A stretch of 64,000 bases of DNA from Aureispira sp. CCB-QB1 (GTDB taxonomy: Bacteria > Bacteroidota > Bacteroidia > Chitinophagales > Saprospiraceae): assembly GCA_945870185.1 (NCBI GenBank), contig CAMBRK010000006.1:41583-105582 (forward strand). Reading direction: 5' to 3'. Of the stretch, positions 27,254-36,177 are shown one piece after another. Below the pieces are notes generated by a model. It was given only the letters and a program-made list of their open reading frames with translations. It had not been told where the DNA came from and searched no databases. Position 1 is the stretch's first letter. The number at the start of each line of letters is the position of its first letter. The position numbers and the translations under genes are program-made.

Positions 27254-27712
27254 ATGAAATTTAGAATGCTCACCGAAGCAGAACTGGAGATATTAAAAGA
27301 TGATTTTATTAAGTTCTTGGCGGTAAATGGCATAGATGCATCAGAATGGCAACGGATAAAAGGTGATGAACCTATCAGGGCTGTAAAAATGCTCGAACAA
27401 TTTAGTGACTTTGTTTTAGACCAATCATTGGGTAAAATAGAATATTTAGAATATCTCGACATTGCAGGTATTAAAGTTTTCAAATTAGATACGGAAGAGA
27501 TTCATTTGATTGGAATAGATAGTGACTTGGTTTTTATGGATGAAAATGACCTTTTAAAAGGATTGGAAGAAAATCCATCTCATTTTCATATATACACTTC
27601 GTCAAAAAAATATTTTCCCGATCGCAATACCGAGGTGTTTAAAATGTTACAAAGCGGCGGTCAAATTATTAAAAAGGAGCGTTGGGAAATGTTCAAATTA
27701 TTGAATTCATAA
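27254..27712 (+). CDS. DUF6495 family protein
   Basis: This 152-residue cytoplasmic protein starts MKFRMLTEAELEILKDDFIKFLAVNGIDASEWQ, which matches the DUF6495 family of Bacteroidota, and ends KKERWEMFKLL. The function is unknown. It begins seven bases after the Asp-box gene and is followed 15 bases later by the amidohydrolase, so the three share a transcript. Gene order probably reflects convenience of expression rather than a shared pathway. Confidence 0.7.
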   Translation: MKFRMLTEAELEILKDDFIKFLAVNGIDASEWQRIKGDEPIRAVKMLEQFSDFVLDQSLGKIEYLEYLDIAGIKVFKLDTEEIHLIGIDSDLVFMDENDLLKGLEENPSHFHIYTSSKKYFPDRNTEVFKMLQSGGQIIKKERWEMFKLLNS

Positions 27713-27727
27713 TCATTGGCAATAAAA

Positions 27728-28912
27728 ATGGCGGAAATAAGTCAAATAATAAAAGATAAGGCAAAACAGCTTTTACCAAAAATCATTGATATCCGCAGAC
27801 ACTTACATGCGTATCCTGAACTATCGTTTCAGGAAATCGAGACATCTAAATATATAGCTTCGCTTTTGCAAGAAAACAATATCCCTTTTACAACTGGATG
27901 GGCAGGACACGGAATTGTAGCAACTATAAAAGGACAATCAGAAGAAACTATGGCTTTAAGAGCCGATATGGACGCCTTACCTATTTTGGAAACTAATGAT
28001 GTGATTTACAAATCTAAAAATGAAGGCAAAATGCATGCCTGTGGTCATGATGTACATACTGCATCCCTATTAGGAGCAGCCTTTATTTTAAATGAAATCA
28101 AAGACCAACTACCCAAAAGCATAAAACTTATTTTTCAGCCGGGAGAAGAACTATTACCTGGTGGCGCATCCATAATGATTCAGGAAGGCGTTTTACAAAA
28201 TCCTACTCCTACATCCATTATTGGACAGCACGTGTTCCCTTCATTACAAGCTGGAAAGGTCGGCATTAGATCAGGACTTTACATGGCGTCTGCCGACGAA
28301 ATATACATAACCATCCAAGGTCGTGGTGGGCACGCTGCTATGCCACATGATTGCAACGATACTATATTGGCAGCCAGTCAAATGATTGTTTCATTACAGC
28401 AAGTAGTATCTAGACATTGTCCTGCAGGGATTCCTTCTGTTCTTAGTTTTGGTAAAATTTATTCTACCGGCGGTGCCACGAATATCATCCCTAATGAAGT
28501 GAAGATAGAAGGAACTTTCAGAACTATGGACGAAAACTGGAGAATGAAAGCTCATCAGTTCATTCATGATATTATTTTACACACCTGCAATGCTTATGGT
28601 ACCAAAGCAGATATCAATATCGTGAAAGGATATCCTTGCCTCATTAACGATCCAAGTTTATCAGATCAGGTAAAACAAAATATGATAAACTACTTGGGTG
28701 CCGAAAATGTAGTGGATCTCGATCAGCGGATGACTTCAGAGGACTTTGCTTTTTACTCCCAAGAGATTCCTGCTTGTTTCTATAGATTGGGTACTCGAAA
28801 TGAATCAAAAGGCATCACGTCACCGGTACATACTTCCACATTTGATATAGATGAAAGTTCGTTGGAAGTAGGTATGGGACTGATGGCTTGGTTGGCGATA
28901 AATGTAGAGTAA
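27728..28912 (+). CDS. M20-family amidohydrolase (N-acyl-amino-acid deacylase type)
   Basis: This 394-residue cytoplasmic enzyme shows the M20D fold: IDIRRHLHAYPELSFQE near the start, then RADMDALPI with a metal aspartate and HACGHDVHTASLLGAA with metal ligands. QPGEELLPGGA holds the catalytic Glu-Glu region, a dimerisation domain follows, and the terminal MTSEDFAFY leads to the last metal histidine in SPVHTSTFDID. Relatives hydrolyse N-acyl amino acids, hippurate or N-acetyl-diaminopimelate. The substrate cannot be chosen from sequence. I chose the ATG at 27728 over a TTG four codons earlier because it gives the usual N-terminus. Confidence 0.9.
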   Translation: MAEISQIIKDKAKQLLPKIIDIRRHLHAYPELSFQEIETSKYIASLLQENNIPFTTGWAGHGIVATIKGQSEETMALRADMDALPILETNDVIYKSKNEGKMHACGHDVHTASLLGAAFILNEIKDQLPKSIKLIFQPGEELLPGGASIMIQEGVLQNPTPTSIIGQHVFPSLQAGKVGIRSGLYMASADEIYITIQGRGGHAAMPHDCNDTILAASQMIVSLQQVVSRHCPAGIPSVLSFGKIYSTGGATNIIPNEVKIEGTFRTMDENWRMKAHQFIHDIILHTCNAYGTKADINIVKGYPCLINDPSLSDQVKQNMINYLGAENVVDLDQRMTSEDFAFYSQEIPACFYRLGTRNESKGITSPVHTSTFDIDESSLEVGMGLMAWLAINVE

Positions 28913-29235
28913 GTAATGATAAAGTTACGTATTTGAAGCCTAGAACAGTAGTTAATCATATTTTAGTTAGTTGTAAATAATTTGAAAACTAGATCTGCAT
29001 AATCTATTTACAAAATTAGCTAATGTCATTCTTTAGAAACTTATTTGTAAAAATTTAATACAACGAACTTATTACAAATACTTTTTAAGCAGGCCCTATT
29101 TAGATTCACTTTTATATTTGGTTTATCAAATAAATTGGATAATAAATAAAACTTTTTAAATTAATTGCAAATCTAATTGCACTACGTTCAAAATAAAATT
29201 ATTTTTGCAATATTTTTAAATTTAAATTTTATACC
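28913..29235. other. AT-rich intergenic region with a promoter
   Basis: I see no gene. It contains a copy of AAGCAGGCCCTA at 29087-29098 (also at 18977 and, degenerate, 31195) and the promoter of the downstream lipoprotein. Confidence 0.4.
29178..29207 (+). promoter_or_regulatory. Bacteroidota promoter (-33 TTG and -7 TATTTTTG)
   Basis: TTGC at 29178 and TATTTTTG at 29200-29207 are separated by about 19 bases, close to the Bacteroides-type consensus. The lipoprotein ATG is 28 bases downstream. Confidence 0.6.
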
Positions 29236-29733
29236 ATGAGATTTTCTTTTCTTTTATTAAGTTTTTTTATTCTATTTTCATGCAAAACTCAAAATGAAGA
29301 TAAAAAAGTAGCTACTGCTGAAAAAGCAGATGGTTCTATAGAAGCAGAAGCACCAAAAGTTGCAGCCACATCGCTTGCAGAAGCTAAAAATTTTGTAGGT
29401 AAAAAAGCATCTGAGGTTCAGCTATTTGAAAAGTTTAATTTAAATAACAGAATAGAAAAACTCTTGGGAGCTGAGTATGCTGAGTTCAAAGCGGATTGGA
29501 ATGAAGAAAACAACATTTCTCAAGATGGAGAGATATTGTATCTTACAGGTTGCAGAAAAGGAGCATGTAATGAAAACAAGTACTTTTTACTATTAGACAT
29601 GATGGAAAGCAATATCAATATCATCAACATTAGAAATGGAAGACCCAGGAGCTTTGAAGAAGGGGCAGTGATTGGGATGACCGACAAAGTAGCTTCTGAG
29701 TTTGAACAAATTAGAAATGCTGATGGCTTATAA
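29236..29733 (+). CDS. Hypothetical lipoprotein
   Basis: This 165-residue protein has a lipoprotein signal peptide with lipobox LFSC (Cys at about residue 16). A low-complexity Lys/Ala/Glu linker follows (to about residue 50), then a compact globular domain with a Cys pair in LTGCRKGACNENKYFLLLD. I do not recognise a family. The Cys pair may form a disulfide in the periplasm. It has its own promoter and converges on purC. Confidence 0.65.
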   Translation: MRFSFLLLSFFILFSCKTQNEDKKVATAEKADGSIEAEAPKVAATSLAEAKNFVGKKASEVQLFEKFNLNNRIEKLLGAEYAEFKADWNEENNISQDGEILYLTGCRKGACNENKYFLLLDMMESNINIINIRNGRPRSFEEGAVIGMTDKVASEFEQIRNADGL

Positions 29734-29760
29734 ATGACTCTATTTTTTTTACATATTTAA

Positions 29761-30708
29761 TTAAGCAAGATAGTTAACTAAATTTTGATTCATTCTTTGC
29801 TGTATATTAGATACATCAGCTTTTTGAAAAGTATTTCCAGTTATCATTTCATATAATTGAATATATCTTTCAGAAATTTGCCATACAAAATCATCAGGCA
29901 TAATTGGCATGGTTTGTCCTTCTAAACCTTGAAAGCCATTGGAAATAAGCCATTCTCTAACGAACTCCTTTGAAAGTTGCGGCTGTGGTTCACTTTTTGA
30001 TTGACGCTCTTGATAACCTTCTTTATAAAAGTACCTTGAACTATCAGGTGTATGTATTTCATCGATTAAAATGACTTTACCATCCAGCAAACCAAATTCA
30101 TATTTAGTATCCACTAATATTAAACCCCTTTGAGCCGCCATTTCTGTTCCTTTTGCGTAAAGAACTTTGGTATAATTTTCCAAGATATTCCAAACTTCAA
30201 AACTAACAATATTTAACTTTAATATTTCATCTACAGAAATATCCATATCGTGACCTTCTGAAGCTTTTGTTGTCGGTGTAATCATGGGTTGTGGGAAAGG
30301 ATCATTTTCTTTAAGCCCTTCTGGCATTAAAACGCCGCATAATGTATGATTTCCTGATTTATAAGTTCTCCAAGCATGCCCAGCAAGATAACCTCTGATT
30401 ACCATCTCAATTTTGATGGGTTCAGCCTTGCGACCTATGGATACGTTAGGATCGGGAGAATGCATGAACCAATTGGGAACTAAATCTTTGGTCGCATTCA
30501 GAAAATGTATGGCTAATTGATTTAAAACCTGTCCTTTGAATGGGATTGGTTTGGGAAGGACATGATCAAACGCAGAAATTCTATCTGTTGCTACCATTAA
30601 TATTTGGTTTTCCAGATCGTAAACATCCCTTACTTTGCCATGATAAACATTTCTAAGACCTTTAAGATTTAAGTTCGTTTCTTGAATAGTCGCTCCTTCT
30701 ATCGTCAT
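29761..30708 (-). CDS. purC: Phosphoribosylaminoimidazole-succinocarboxamide synthase
   Basis: This 315-residue enzyme couples CAIR and aspartate with ATP to make SAICAR in purine synthesis. It shows the family motifs [29 protein letters not shown] at the start, [19 protein letters not shown], a SEGHDMD-type loop ([13 protein letters not shown]), and [30 protein letters not shown] near residue 225. The length fits the longer, eukaryote-like form common in Bacteroidota. It lies 12 bases after a small hypothetical gene on the same strand. Confidence 0.96.
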   Translation of the reverse strand: MTIEGATIQETNLNLKGLRNVYHGKVRDVYDLENQILMVATDRISAFDHVLPKPIPFKGQVLNQLAIHFLNATKDLVPNWFMHSPDPNVSIGRKAEPIKIEMVIRGYLAGHAWRTYKSGNHTLCGVLMPEGLKENDPFPQPMITPTTKASEGHDMDISVDEILKLNIVSFEVWNILENYTKVLYAKGTEMAAQRGLILVDTKYEFGLLDGKVILIDEIHTPDSSRYFYKEGYQERQSKSEPQPQLSKEFVREWLISNGFQGLEGQTMPIMPDDFVWQISERYIQLYEMITGNTFQKADVSNIQQRMNQNLVNYLA

Positions 30709-30720
30709 TAAATAAAGTTA

Positions 30721-31155
30721 TTAAATATTAGTCACTGAATTACGATCAAAAAGTATTTCTCTTAGCTCTTTAAGAGCCTTATATTCTTGTGGCATTACTT
30801 TTTTAAATGCTTCTTTAACTGCGAAATAGGCACCTTTTTCGCTTCCTGGTAAATTTTCTTTTACTATAGATTTGACTAGTTTTATATCATGTTTTAACAT
30901 CCCACGGATGGAAGGGATGTCGTGCCAATCACCTTCTATAGCTATGGTTTTGATCGTTCGCCCAGATTCGTCAACGGTATGTTCTAAATTAATAAAATTC
31001 TTTATATTCCCCGTATCCTTGAGTTGCTGAGTCATACCTTCGGGTATTTTCCAAATATCTGTGTCCAAATCCATATCATTATTGATCAGGAAAATTTCTA
31101 AACCTTTTTCATGGAATCGGTAAATTACTACTCTAGCTAAATCTAAAACACTCAT
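30721..31155 (-). CDS. Conserved hypothetical, possibly Nudix-like
   Basis: This 144-residue cytoplasmic protein begins ARVVIYRFHEKGLEIFLINND and continues with WKIPEGM. These resemble the first strands of a Nudix fold, where LPGG is usual. No complete Nudix box (GX5EX7REUXEEXGU) can be found, so it may be a degenerate, non-catalytic relative. The C-terminal half is helical and Lys-rich. It lies between the rpoD-linked hypothetical and purC, all on the minus strand, in an operon-like order. Confidence 0.5.
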   Translation of the reverse strand: MSVLDLARVVIYRFHEKGLEIFLINNDMDLDTDIWKIPEGMTQQLKDTGNIKNFINLEHTVDESGRTIKTIAIEGDWHDIPSIRGMLKHDIKLVKSIVKENLPGSEKGAYFAVKEAFKKVMPQEYKALKELREILFDRNSVTNI

Positions 31156-31259
31156 AAAACTTACAAATTGGTGGTAAAATTAATATATTTTATTAAGTAG
31201 GACCTATTAAAGATTTAGAAACTGCTTAAAATCAAAAATGTTTTTACAAAATAGAAAAA

Positions 31260-31868
31260 TTATTGGGATTCATCTACTAGGTTTATTAATGTCAAACAAA
31301 GAAAGATTGATTGTTCTCGAGCGTTCATTTCTTTCAATAAGCTAAAAGCTCTAGGAATTGTTTTTTCTTTTAGCTTAGGGTTGCTAATAAAACCAATATT
31401 ACTTTGACCTATCCAAACTGCATGCGTAGGAAGATGATCTGCACCTTCAATAAAAGCAAGTTTTTTATTATCCAATCCTATAAAGTCTCCTTGATTGTTT
31501 AATATTCCAGTCTCCTCGTTATTCATGTAAATGTGCGTCAAATTACCTTTATTAAGATAAATAAACTCATCCTTTGATGTAGAAATCAAAGTCAAAGTGT
31601 GGCCATTGGAATAGTTTTTTATAATATAGGCCACCAAGTGCTCATAATAAATAGTATCAAAAATTCCTTTAGTAGTTTTATTAAACCCTTTAGAAGTGGT
31701 TTTATTACTTTGATTTAACGAAAGTAATTCCATTTCATGCGATGTAAATGGTACTAATTTGGATTTGTATTCCTTTAAATTATTTCTCAAGTATTTAATA
31801 TCCTTTTTTAGCTGACTTCCAGATACAGTCATCTTGAATATAAACCTAAAAAACTCCCCAATATCCAT
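31260..31868 (-). CDS. Hypothetical protein downstream of rpoD
   Basis: I do not recognise this 202-residue protein. It has no signal peptide or membrane segment. The N-terminal third is basic and helical (QLKKDIKYLRNNLKEYKSKLV). The middle is beta-rich with a FDTIYYEHLVAYIIKN strand pair, and the end is helical. It begins 16 bases after rpoD on the same strand and is probably co-transcribed with it. Confidence 0.55.
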   Translation of the reverse strand: MDIGEFFRFIFKMTVSGSQLKKDIKYLRNNLKEYKSKLVPFTSHEMELLSLNQSNKTTSKGFNKTTKGIFDTIYYEHLVAYIIKNYSNGHTLTLISTSKDEFIYLNKGNLTHIYMNNEETGILNNQGDFIGLDNKKLAFIEGADHLPTHAVWIGQSNIGFISNPKLKEKTIPRAFSLLKEMNAREQSIFLCLTLINLVDESQ

Positions 31869-31884
31869 GTCACTATTTCGTTTA

Positions 31885-32751
31885 CTACCCTAAAAAAGAT
31901 TGCATTGCATTTCTAGAAATGGACTTTCTCATACGTCTCAATGCACGGTCTCTAATTTGTCTAACTCTTTCTTTAGATAAATCAAAGGCTTCTGAGATTT
32001 CGTCCAGGTTCATCGACTTTTCATTTTCTAAACCAAAGTAAGCAACAATGACTTGGATTTCACGAGGAGATAATATTTCAAGTCCTTCTAGGACTTCTTT
32101 CCTGACAGATTCTTCCATAAGTTTTAGATCTGGGCTATCTTCATCACCTAAGGTCATCATGTCTAGCATGGTAGCAGAACCTTCATCATCAGAAAGTGGA
32201 GCATCAACTGAAATGTGGCGATTGGAACCTTTGAGCATATTTTCAATATCTTTAGTTTGTACTCCCAATGTTTCAGCAAGTTCTTCATTTGTAGGCTCTC
32301 TTTCATTTTTTTGTACAAAAGAAACCCACGCTTCATTCACTTTATTATAAGCCGTCAATTTATTTAGGGGTAACCTTACCATTCTCGAATACTCTACTAT
32401 AGCTTGAAGAATAGATTGTCTGATCCACCACACCGCATAGGAGATAAACTTAAAACCTTTAGTTTCATCAAATCTTTTAGCTGCTTTCATCAAGCCTACA
32501 TTACCTTCATTGATTAAATCTGATAATGACAACCCTTGATTCTGATATTGTTTTGCGACAGATACTACAAATCTCAAATTGGCTTTTGTAAGTTTCTCTA
32601 AAGCTTCCTGATCTCCTGCCTTTATTTTTTTGGCTAAATCCGATTCTTCATCTATGGTCAATAGATCTATCCGACCTATATCCAAAAGATACTTATCCAA
32701 TGCAAGACTTTCACGCGAAGTAATATTATTCGTTATTTTGAGTTGACGCAT
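31885..32751 (-). CDS. rpoD: RNA polymerase primary sigma factor (short Bacteroidota form)
   Basis: This 288-residue sigma-70 begins MRQLKITNNITSRESLALDKYLLDIG (region 1.2). It has region 2 with NLRFVVSVAKQYQNQGLSLSDLINEGNVGLMKAAKRFD and the -10-binding WWIRQSI. Region 3 follows, then region 4 with SPREIQVIVAYFGL and the helix-turn-helix DEISEAFDLSKERVRQIRDRALRR. Region 1.1 and the non-conserved insert are absent, as is normal in Bacteroidota primary sigma factors. This factor should recognise the TTTG/TAnnTTTG promoters seen throughout the window. Confidence 0.96.
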   Translation of the reverse strand: MRQLKITNNITSRESLALDKYLLDIGRIDLLTIDEESDLAKKIKAGDQEALEKLTKANLRFVVSVAKQYQNQGLSLSDLINEGNVGLMKAAKRFDETKGFKFISYAVWWIRQSILQAIVEYSRMVRLPLNKLTAYNKVNEAWVSFVQKNEREPTNEELAETLGVQTKDIENMLKGSNRHISVDAPLSDDEGSATMLDMMTLGDEDSPDLKLMEESVRKEVLEGLEILSPREIQVIVAYFGLENEKSMNLDEISEAFDLSKERVRQIRDRALRRMRKSISRNAMQSFLG

Positions 32752-33092
32752 ATATAGGAAATCTAAATATTTTGACTTGTTTTACTTATCCAATTAAAAG
32801 AAAAAAGACTCTATAATTCTTCTTCCTTATTATAGACATTCTAATAAAAACATTAACATAAAAAATCTTAGATACGTTCAGAAAATCTAAGAATAATTTA
32901 AAAAGAAAAATTAGTTCATTAAATTAAATCTGGATTGCTGAAATAATCCTATTTTTACAAATCCCAAGCATCCACATCTTTTATTATAAACACTTTTCCT
33001 GCATGCTTTTCAGCAAAGTTATTTTTTAATTATTTTTATAATGAAATGCTTGAAAGATGAGATGATGTATTACAGATTAATTAAGTAAGCAA
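32752..33092. other. Intergenic region with an inverted repeat
   Basis: This divergent spacer between rpoD and the DUF1460 gene holds TCTTAGAT at 32866-32873 and ATCTAAGA at 32885-32892, an 11-base-spaced inverted repeat. It could be an operator or an RNA hairpin in the rpoD leader. No gene or clear promoter box was found. Confidence 0.35.
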
Positions 33093-33878
33093 ATGCGAAA
33101 ATTTCTTATTTTTTTAACCCTTCTATGCTTTCCTGAAAAAGCATTAAACCAATCATGTAATAATCTATTAAAAAAATGTATCGTAGAAAATGGAGCATCG
33201 CTCTTAAATAGCGCCTATAATAGTGGAACACTGGATAAAAATAATGAAGAGAAACTAACTTATTATTGTGATAAATTTGATTGTGTCACCTATATAGAAT
33301 ATCTATTGGCACTTTCTCTTTTTCAAAATCCAACAAGAAATCCCCAATCTAATTTTGAAGAGATTTTAACTAAAATCCGATATCAGAATGGAATTATTGA
33401 TGGCTACGGGTCAAGATTGCATTATTTTACTTCATGGATTATTCAGAATAAGCAAAATGGTTTTATTGATGATATAACAGAAAGAGCAGGCGGTATTCCA
33501 TGGCAAAAAAAAATTAATTACATGTCTTCCCAGGTAAATCAATATCCGAAACTTAACAATATAAAAGATTATGAAAAAATTTTGACAGCTGAAAATACAA
33601 TCAGTACATCTAAGTTTTATTATATTCCTAAAACTAACTTAATCAAACTTCAAAATCATGTTGAAGATGGAGATATCATCGCGATTACTACAAATAAAAA
33701 AGGTTTGGACATCATTCACATAGGATTTGCCATCATCAAACAGGGAAAAGTACATTTGATGCATGCCTCATCTGATGATAAAAAAGTTGTCATCACCAAG
33801 GAGCATCTTGAAAAATATTTGGGACGTCATCGCAACCAAACCGGGATCATGATATTGCGACCGAGATGTCCAGCTTAA
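33093..33878 (+). CDS. DUF1460 (amidase-like) secreted protein
   Basis: This 261-residue protein has a signal peptide (LIFLTLLCFPEKALNQ) and the DUF1460 core. The nucleophile region is YYCDKFDCVTYIEYLLAL, where the second Cys near residue 64 fits the catalytic Cys of this NlpC/P60-like fold. IIHIGFAI carries a likely catalytic His near residue 208, and HASSDDKKVVI follows. DUF1460 proteins are predicted N-acetylmuramoyl-L-alanine amidases or peptidases acting on cell wall in the periplasm. It converges on the asparaginase-like gene with 29 bases between. Confidence 0.8.
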   Translation: MRKFLIFLTLLCFPEKALNQSCNNLLKKCIVENGASLLNSAYNSGTLDKNNEEKLTYYCDKFDCVTYIEYLLALSLFQNPTRNPQSNFEEILTKIRYQNGIIDGYGSRLHYFTSWIIQNKQNGFIDDITERAGGIPWQKKINYMSSQVNQYPKLNNIKDYEKILTAENTISTSKFYYIPKTNLIKLQNHVEDGDIIAITTNKKGLDIIHIGFAIIKQGKVHLMHASSDDKKVVITKEHLEKYLGRHRNQTGIMILRPRCPA

Positions 33879-33907
33879 TATTTTAATAAAAAATGAGGAT
33901 ACCCTTT

Positions 33908-34414
33908 TTAAAGATGCTCAAAATACCCTGTTTTTGTATTTTTTTTAACCTGATCCCAACTATAATACCTTCCATTCATAGCTATATATACTCCATGTGG
34001 TAAAGTCTGAACAAAGGCCAAAGCTGCTCCTAGATTAAAAAATCCGTCGGACGATGTTCCAAAAGCATATGGAATCATGGCTCCTGTAATGATGATCGTT
34101 TTTGCAATATTATGTTTTGCTAAAGTCGCGGCCGTTTCTACCATAGTATCAGTTCCGTGAGTAAGCACTATTTTATTAAACTCGCTCTTTTTACAACTAT
34201 AAATGATGATTTCACGATCAGCCTCTGTCATTTGTAGACTATCTAGCATCATTAAGGTCTTAATATCCACATCCAATGTACTTCTACCCCTCTCAAACAT
34301 TTGATGTAGATGGGTATCTTTGAAATACAATTGCCCGGTAATGAAATTATATTCCTTATCAAAGGTCCCACCTGTAACAAATATTTGAATTTTGTCTATT
34401 GATTCCACCATCAT
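33908..34414 (-). CDS. Short asparaginase-like protein (N-terminal domain only)
   Basis: The 168-residue product has both hallmarks of the L-asparaginase N-terminal domain. TGGTFDK carries the first nucleophile threonine, and LTHGTDTMVETAATLAKH the second Thr-Asp pair, with IITGAMIPYAFGTSDG-like IPYAFGTSSDG after it. Ordinary asparaginases are about 330 residues; the C-terminal domain is missing here, and the frame ends naturally. Similar one-domain proteins exist in Bacteroidota. No signal peptide is present, so it would act in the cytoplasm. Whether it hydrolyses asparagine is uncertain. Confidence 0.75.
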   Translation of the reverse strand: MMVESIDKIQIFVTGGTFDKEYNFITGQLYFKDTHLHQMFERGRSTLDVDIKTLMMLDSLQMTEADREIIIYSCKKSEFNKIVLTHGTDTMVETAATLAKHNIAKTIIITGAMIPYAFGTSSDGFFNLGAALAFVQTLPHGVYIAMNGRYYSWDQVKKNTKTGYFEHL

Positions 34415-34428
34415 TCTGTTTTATGGTG

Positions 34429-34436
34429 CAAAAGTA
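34429..34436 (-). promoter_or_regulatory. Bacteroidota -7 promoter box
   Basis: TACTTTTG on the minus strand, 15 bases upstream of the asparaginase-like gene, giving a very short leader. Confidence 0.5.
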
Positions 34437-34668
34437 ATCGTTTTTCAAACTCAAATCATTATTATTGATGATAAATGTCATGTATACATTTTACTTTTCG
34501 TTTTAAATTGCCTTAATATTCATAATCAGGATTTCTAGATTAGAGAATAAGCCGGAGTCAAATATGATTTCATTTAAAATTAAAAATTAAAAAATTAACA
34601 TTCATGATTTTAAAGTATAGTACCTAAGAATATTCAAATTTGATGATAAAGTAAAGCCATATTTTATA

Positions 34669-36177
34669 ATGCTAAATTCAGATATACATAACGAATTTCA
34701 AAATTTACAGGATAAATTTTGTGAGAATTTTGATTCCTATTTTTTGGATGATCAAGAAAAATCAGTAGTTGTAGTACCTAGTTTAACTTTGGATTATGAG
34801 ATACTTTCCAAGATTAAAGGGCATTTTTATTATGAGGAAAGAATGTTGTGTATGCTTATGCTTCTTAAGATGGAAAAAACACACATTACATTTGTTTCCA
34901 GTATTTCAATTTCCCCACTAATTATTGATTACTACCTACATATGTTACCTCATGTTAATATCGAAGAATGCAGCAAAAGGCTCACGCTAATTAGTTGTTA
35001 TGATTCAAGCAGTTTACCCCTAACTCAAAAAATTTTAAATCGGCCCCGGTTAGTTAATAGAATAAAAAGTAGTATAAAAAACTTGGGAAATTCACATCTT
35101 GTATGTTTTAATGTTACAGATTTGGAAATGGATTTATCCGTAAAACTTGACATTCCTTTATATGGCACAGATGCAAAATTAAATCATTTGGGATCAAAAA
35201 GTGGAAGTAGAAAACTATTTAAAGAATGTGGGTTACTACATCCATATGGTTTTGAAGATATTCACAGTATTGAAGAGATATTTTTAGCGCTTCAAAAACT
35301 TTTTGAAAGGGATCCATACATTAAAAAAGCTGTAATCAAGGTAAATGATGGCTTTTCGGGAGATGGAAATGCAATATTTAATTATGATGGTATTCATAAT
35401 ACGCATGAAGAAATTAATTCATGGATTAAGAATCATCTCAAAACCAATCTTAAGATTGTAGCTAAAAAATTAAAATTTAAAGACTTCATTAGTAAAATGA
35501 ATAAAATGGGCGGTGTAGTGGAAGAATTTCTGGATGGAGAAATCATCACTTCGCCATCGGTACAATGCCGAATAAATCCAAATAAAAATATATGTATCAT
35601 ATCGACTCACGATCAAGTTATGGGAGGAGAAAGCAGTCAAGTTTTTATAGGTGCGACTTTTCCCGCAGACATTGAGTACGCTGCTACCTTGGGTCATATT
35701 TGCTACCCATTAGCCACACGCATGGCTGCTTTGGGTGTTTTAGGAAGGTTTGGTATTGACTTTATGAGTATCAAAAAAGACAATGATTGGTTACACTATG
35801 CTATTGAAATCAATCTGAGGAAAGGTGGTACTACGCATCCATTCATCATGTTACAATTTCTCACTGAAGGCTACTACGATTATAATATAGGCGAATATTT
35901 TCTACCCAATGGAGAAAAAAGATATTATTTTGCAACTGACAATATCCAAAACCATCAATACAAAGGTCTAACCCCAATCGATCTTTTGGATATTGTGATA
36001 CAACATGACCTCCATTATAGTCAAGAAAAAGCTGAAGGTGTCATGTTTCACCTGATCAGTGCACTTTCACAATATGGTAAAATAGGACTTGTAAGTATTG
36101 CCAGTAGTAAAGAAAAGGCTATTGAATATTATGTCCAGGTTTTAGATATTTTAAACAAAGAAACAAGTAATAATTAG
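34669..36177 (+). CDS. PGM1-type ATP-grasp peptide ligase
   Basis: This 502-residue protein has the three-part layout of PGM1-related ligases. A pre-ATP-grasp domain spans about residues 1-165. An ATP-grasp domain (about 168-390) has LGSKSGSRKLFKECGLLHP, KAVIKVNDGFSGDGNA and VVEEFLDGEIITSPSVQCRI; the C-terminal metal site is in AIEINLRKGGTTHPFIMLQFLTEG. A C-terminal domain contains KGLTPIDLLDIVIQHDLHYS and GVMFHLISAL. PGM1 itself links peptides to a phenylglycine derivative in pheganomycin synthesis. The substrates here are unknown, and no precursor peptide is obvious nearby. Its stop overlaps the converging yebC stop by four bases. Confidence 0.85.
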   Translation: MLNSDIHNEFQNLQDKFCENFDSYFLDDQEKSVVVVPSLTLDYEILSKIKGHFYYEERMLCMLMLLKMEKTHITFVSSISISPLIIDYYLHMLPHVNIEECSKRLTLISCYDSSSLPLTQKILNRPRLVNRIKSSIKNLGNSHLVCFNVTDLEMDLSVKLDIPLYGTDAKLNHLGSKSGSRKLFKECGLLHPYGFEDIHSIEEIFLALQKLFERDPYIKKAVIKVNDGFSGDGNAIFNYDGIHNTHEEINSWIKNHLKTNLKIVAKKLKFKDFISKMNKMGGVVEEFLDGEIITSPSVQCRINPNKNICIISTHDQVMGGESSQVFIGATFPADIEYAATLGHICYPLATRMAALGVLGRFGIDFMSIKKDNDWLHYAIEINLRKGGTTHPFIMLQFLTEGYYDYNIGEYFLPNGEKRYYFATDNIQNHQYKGLTPIDLLDIVIQHDLHYSQEKAEGVMFHLISALSQYGKIGLVSIASSKEKAIEYYVQVLDILNKETSNN

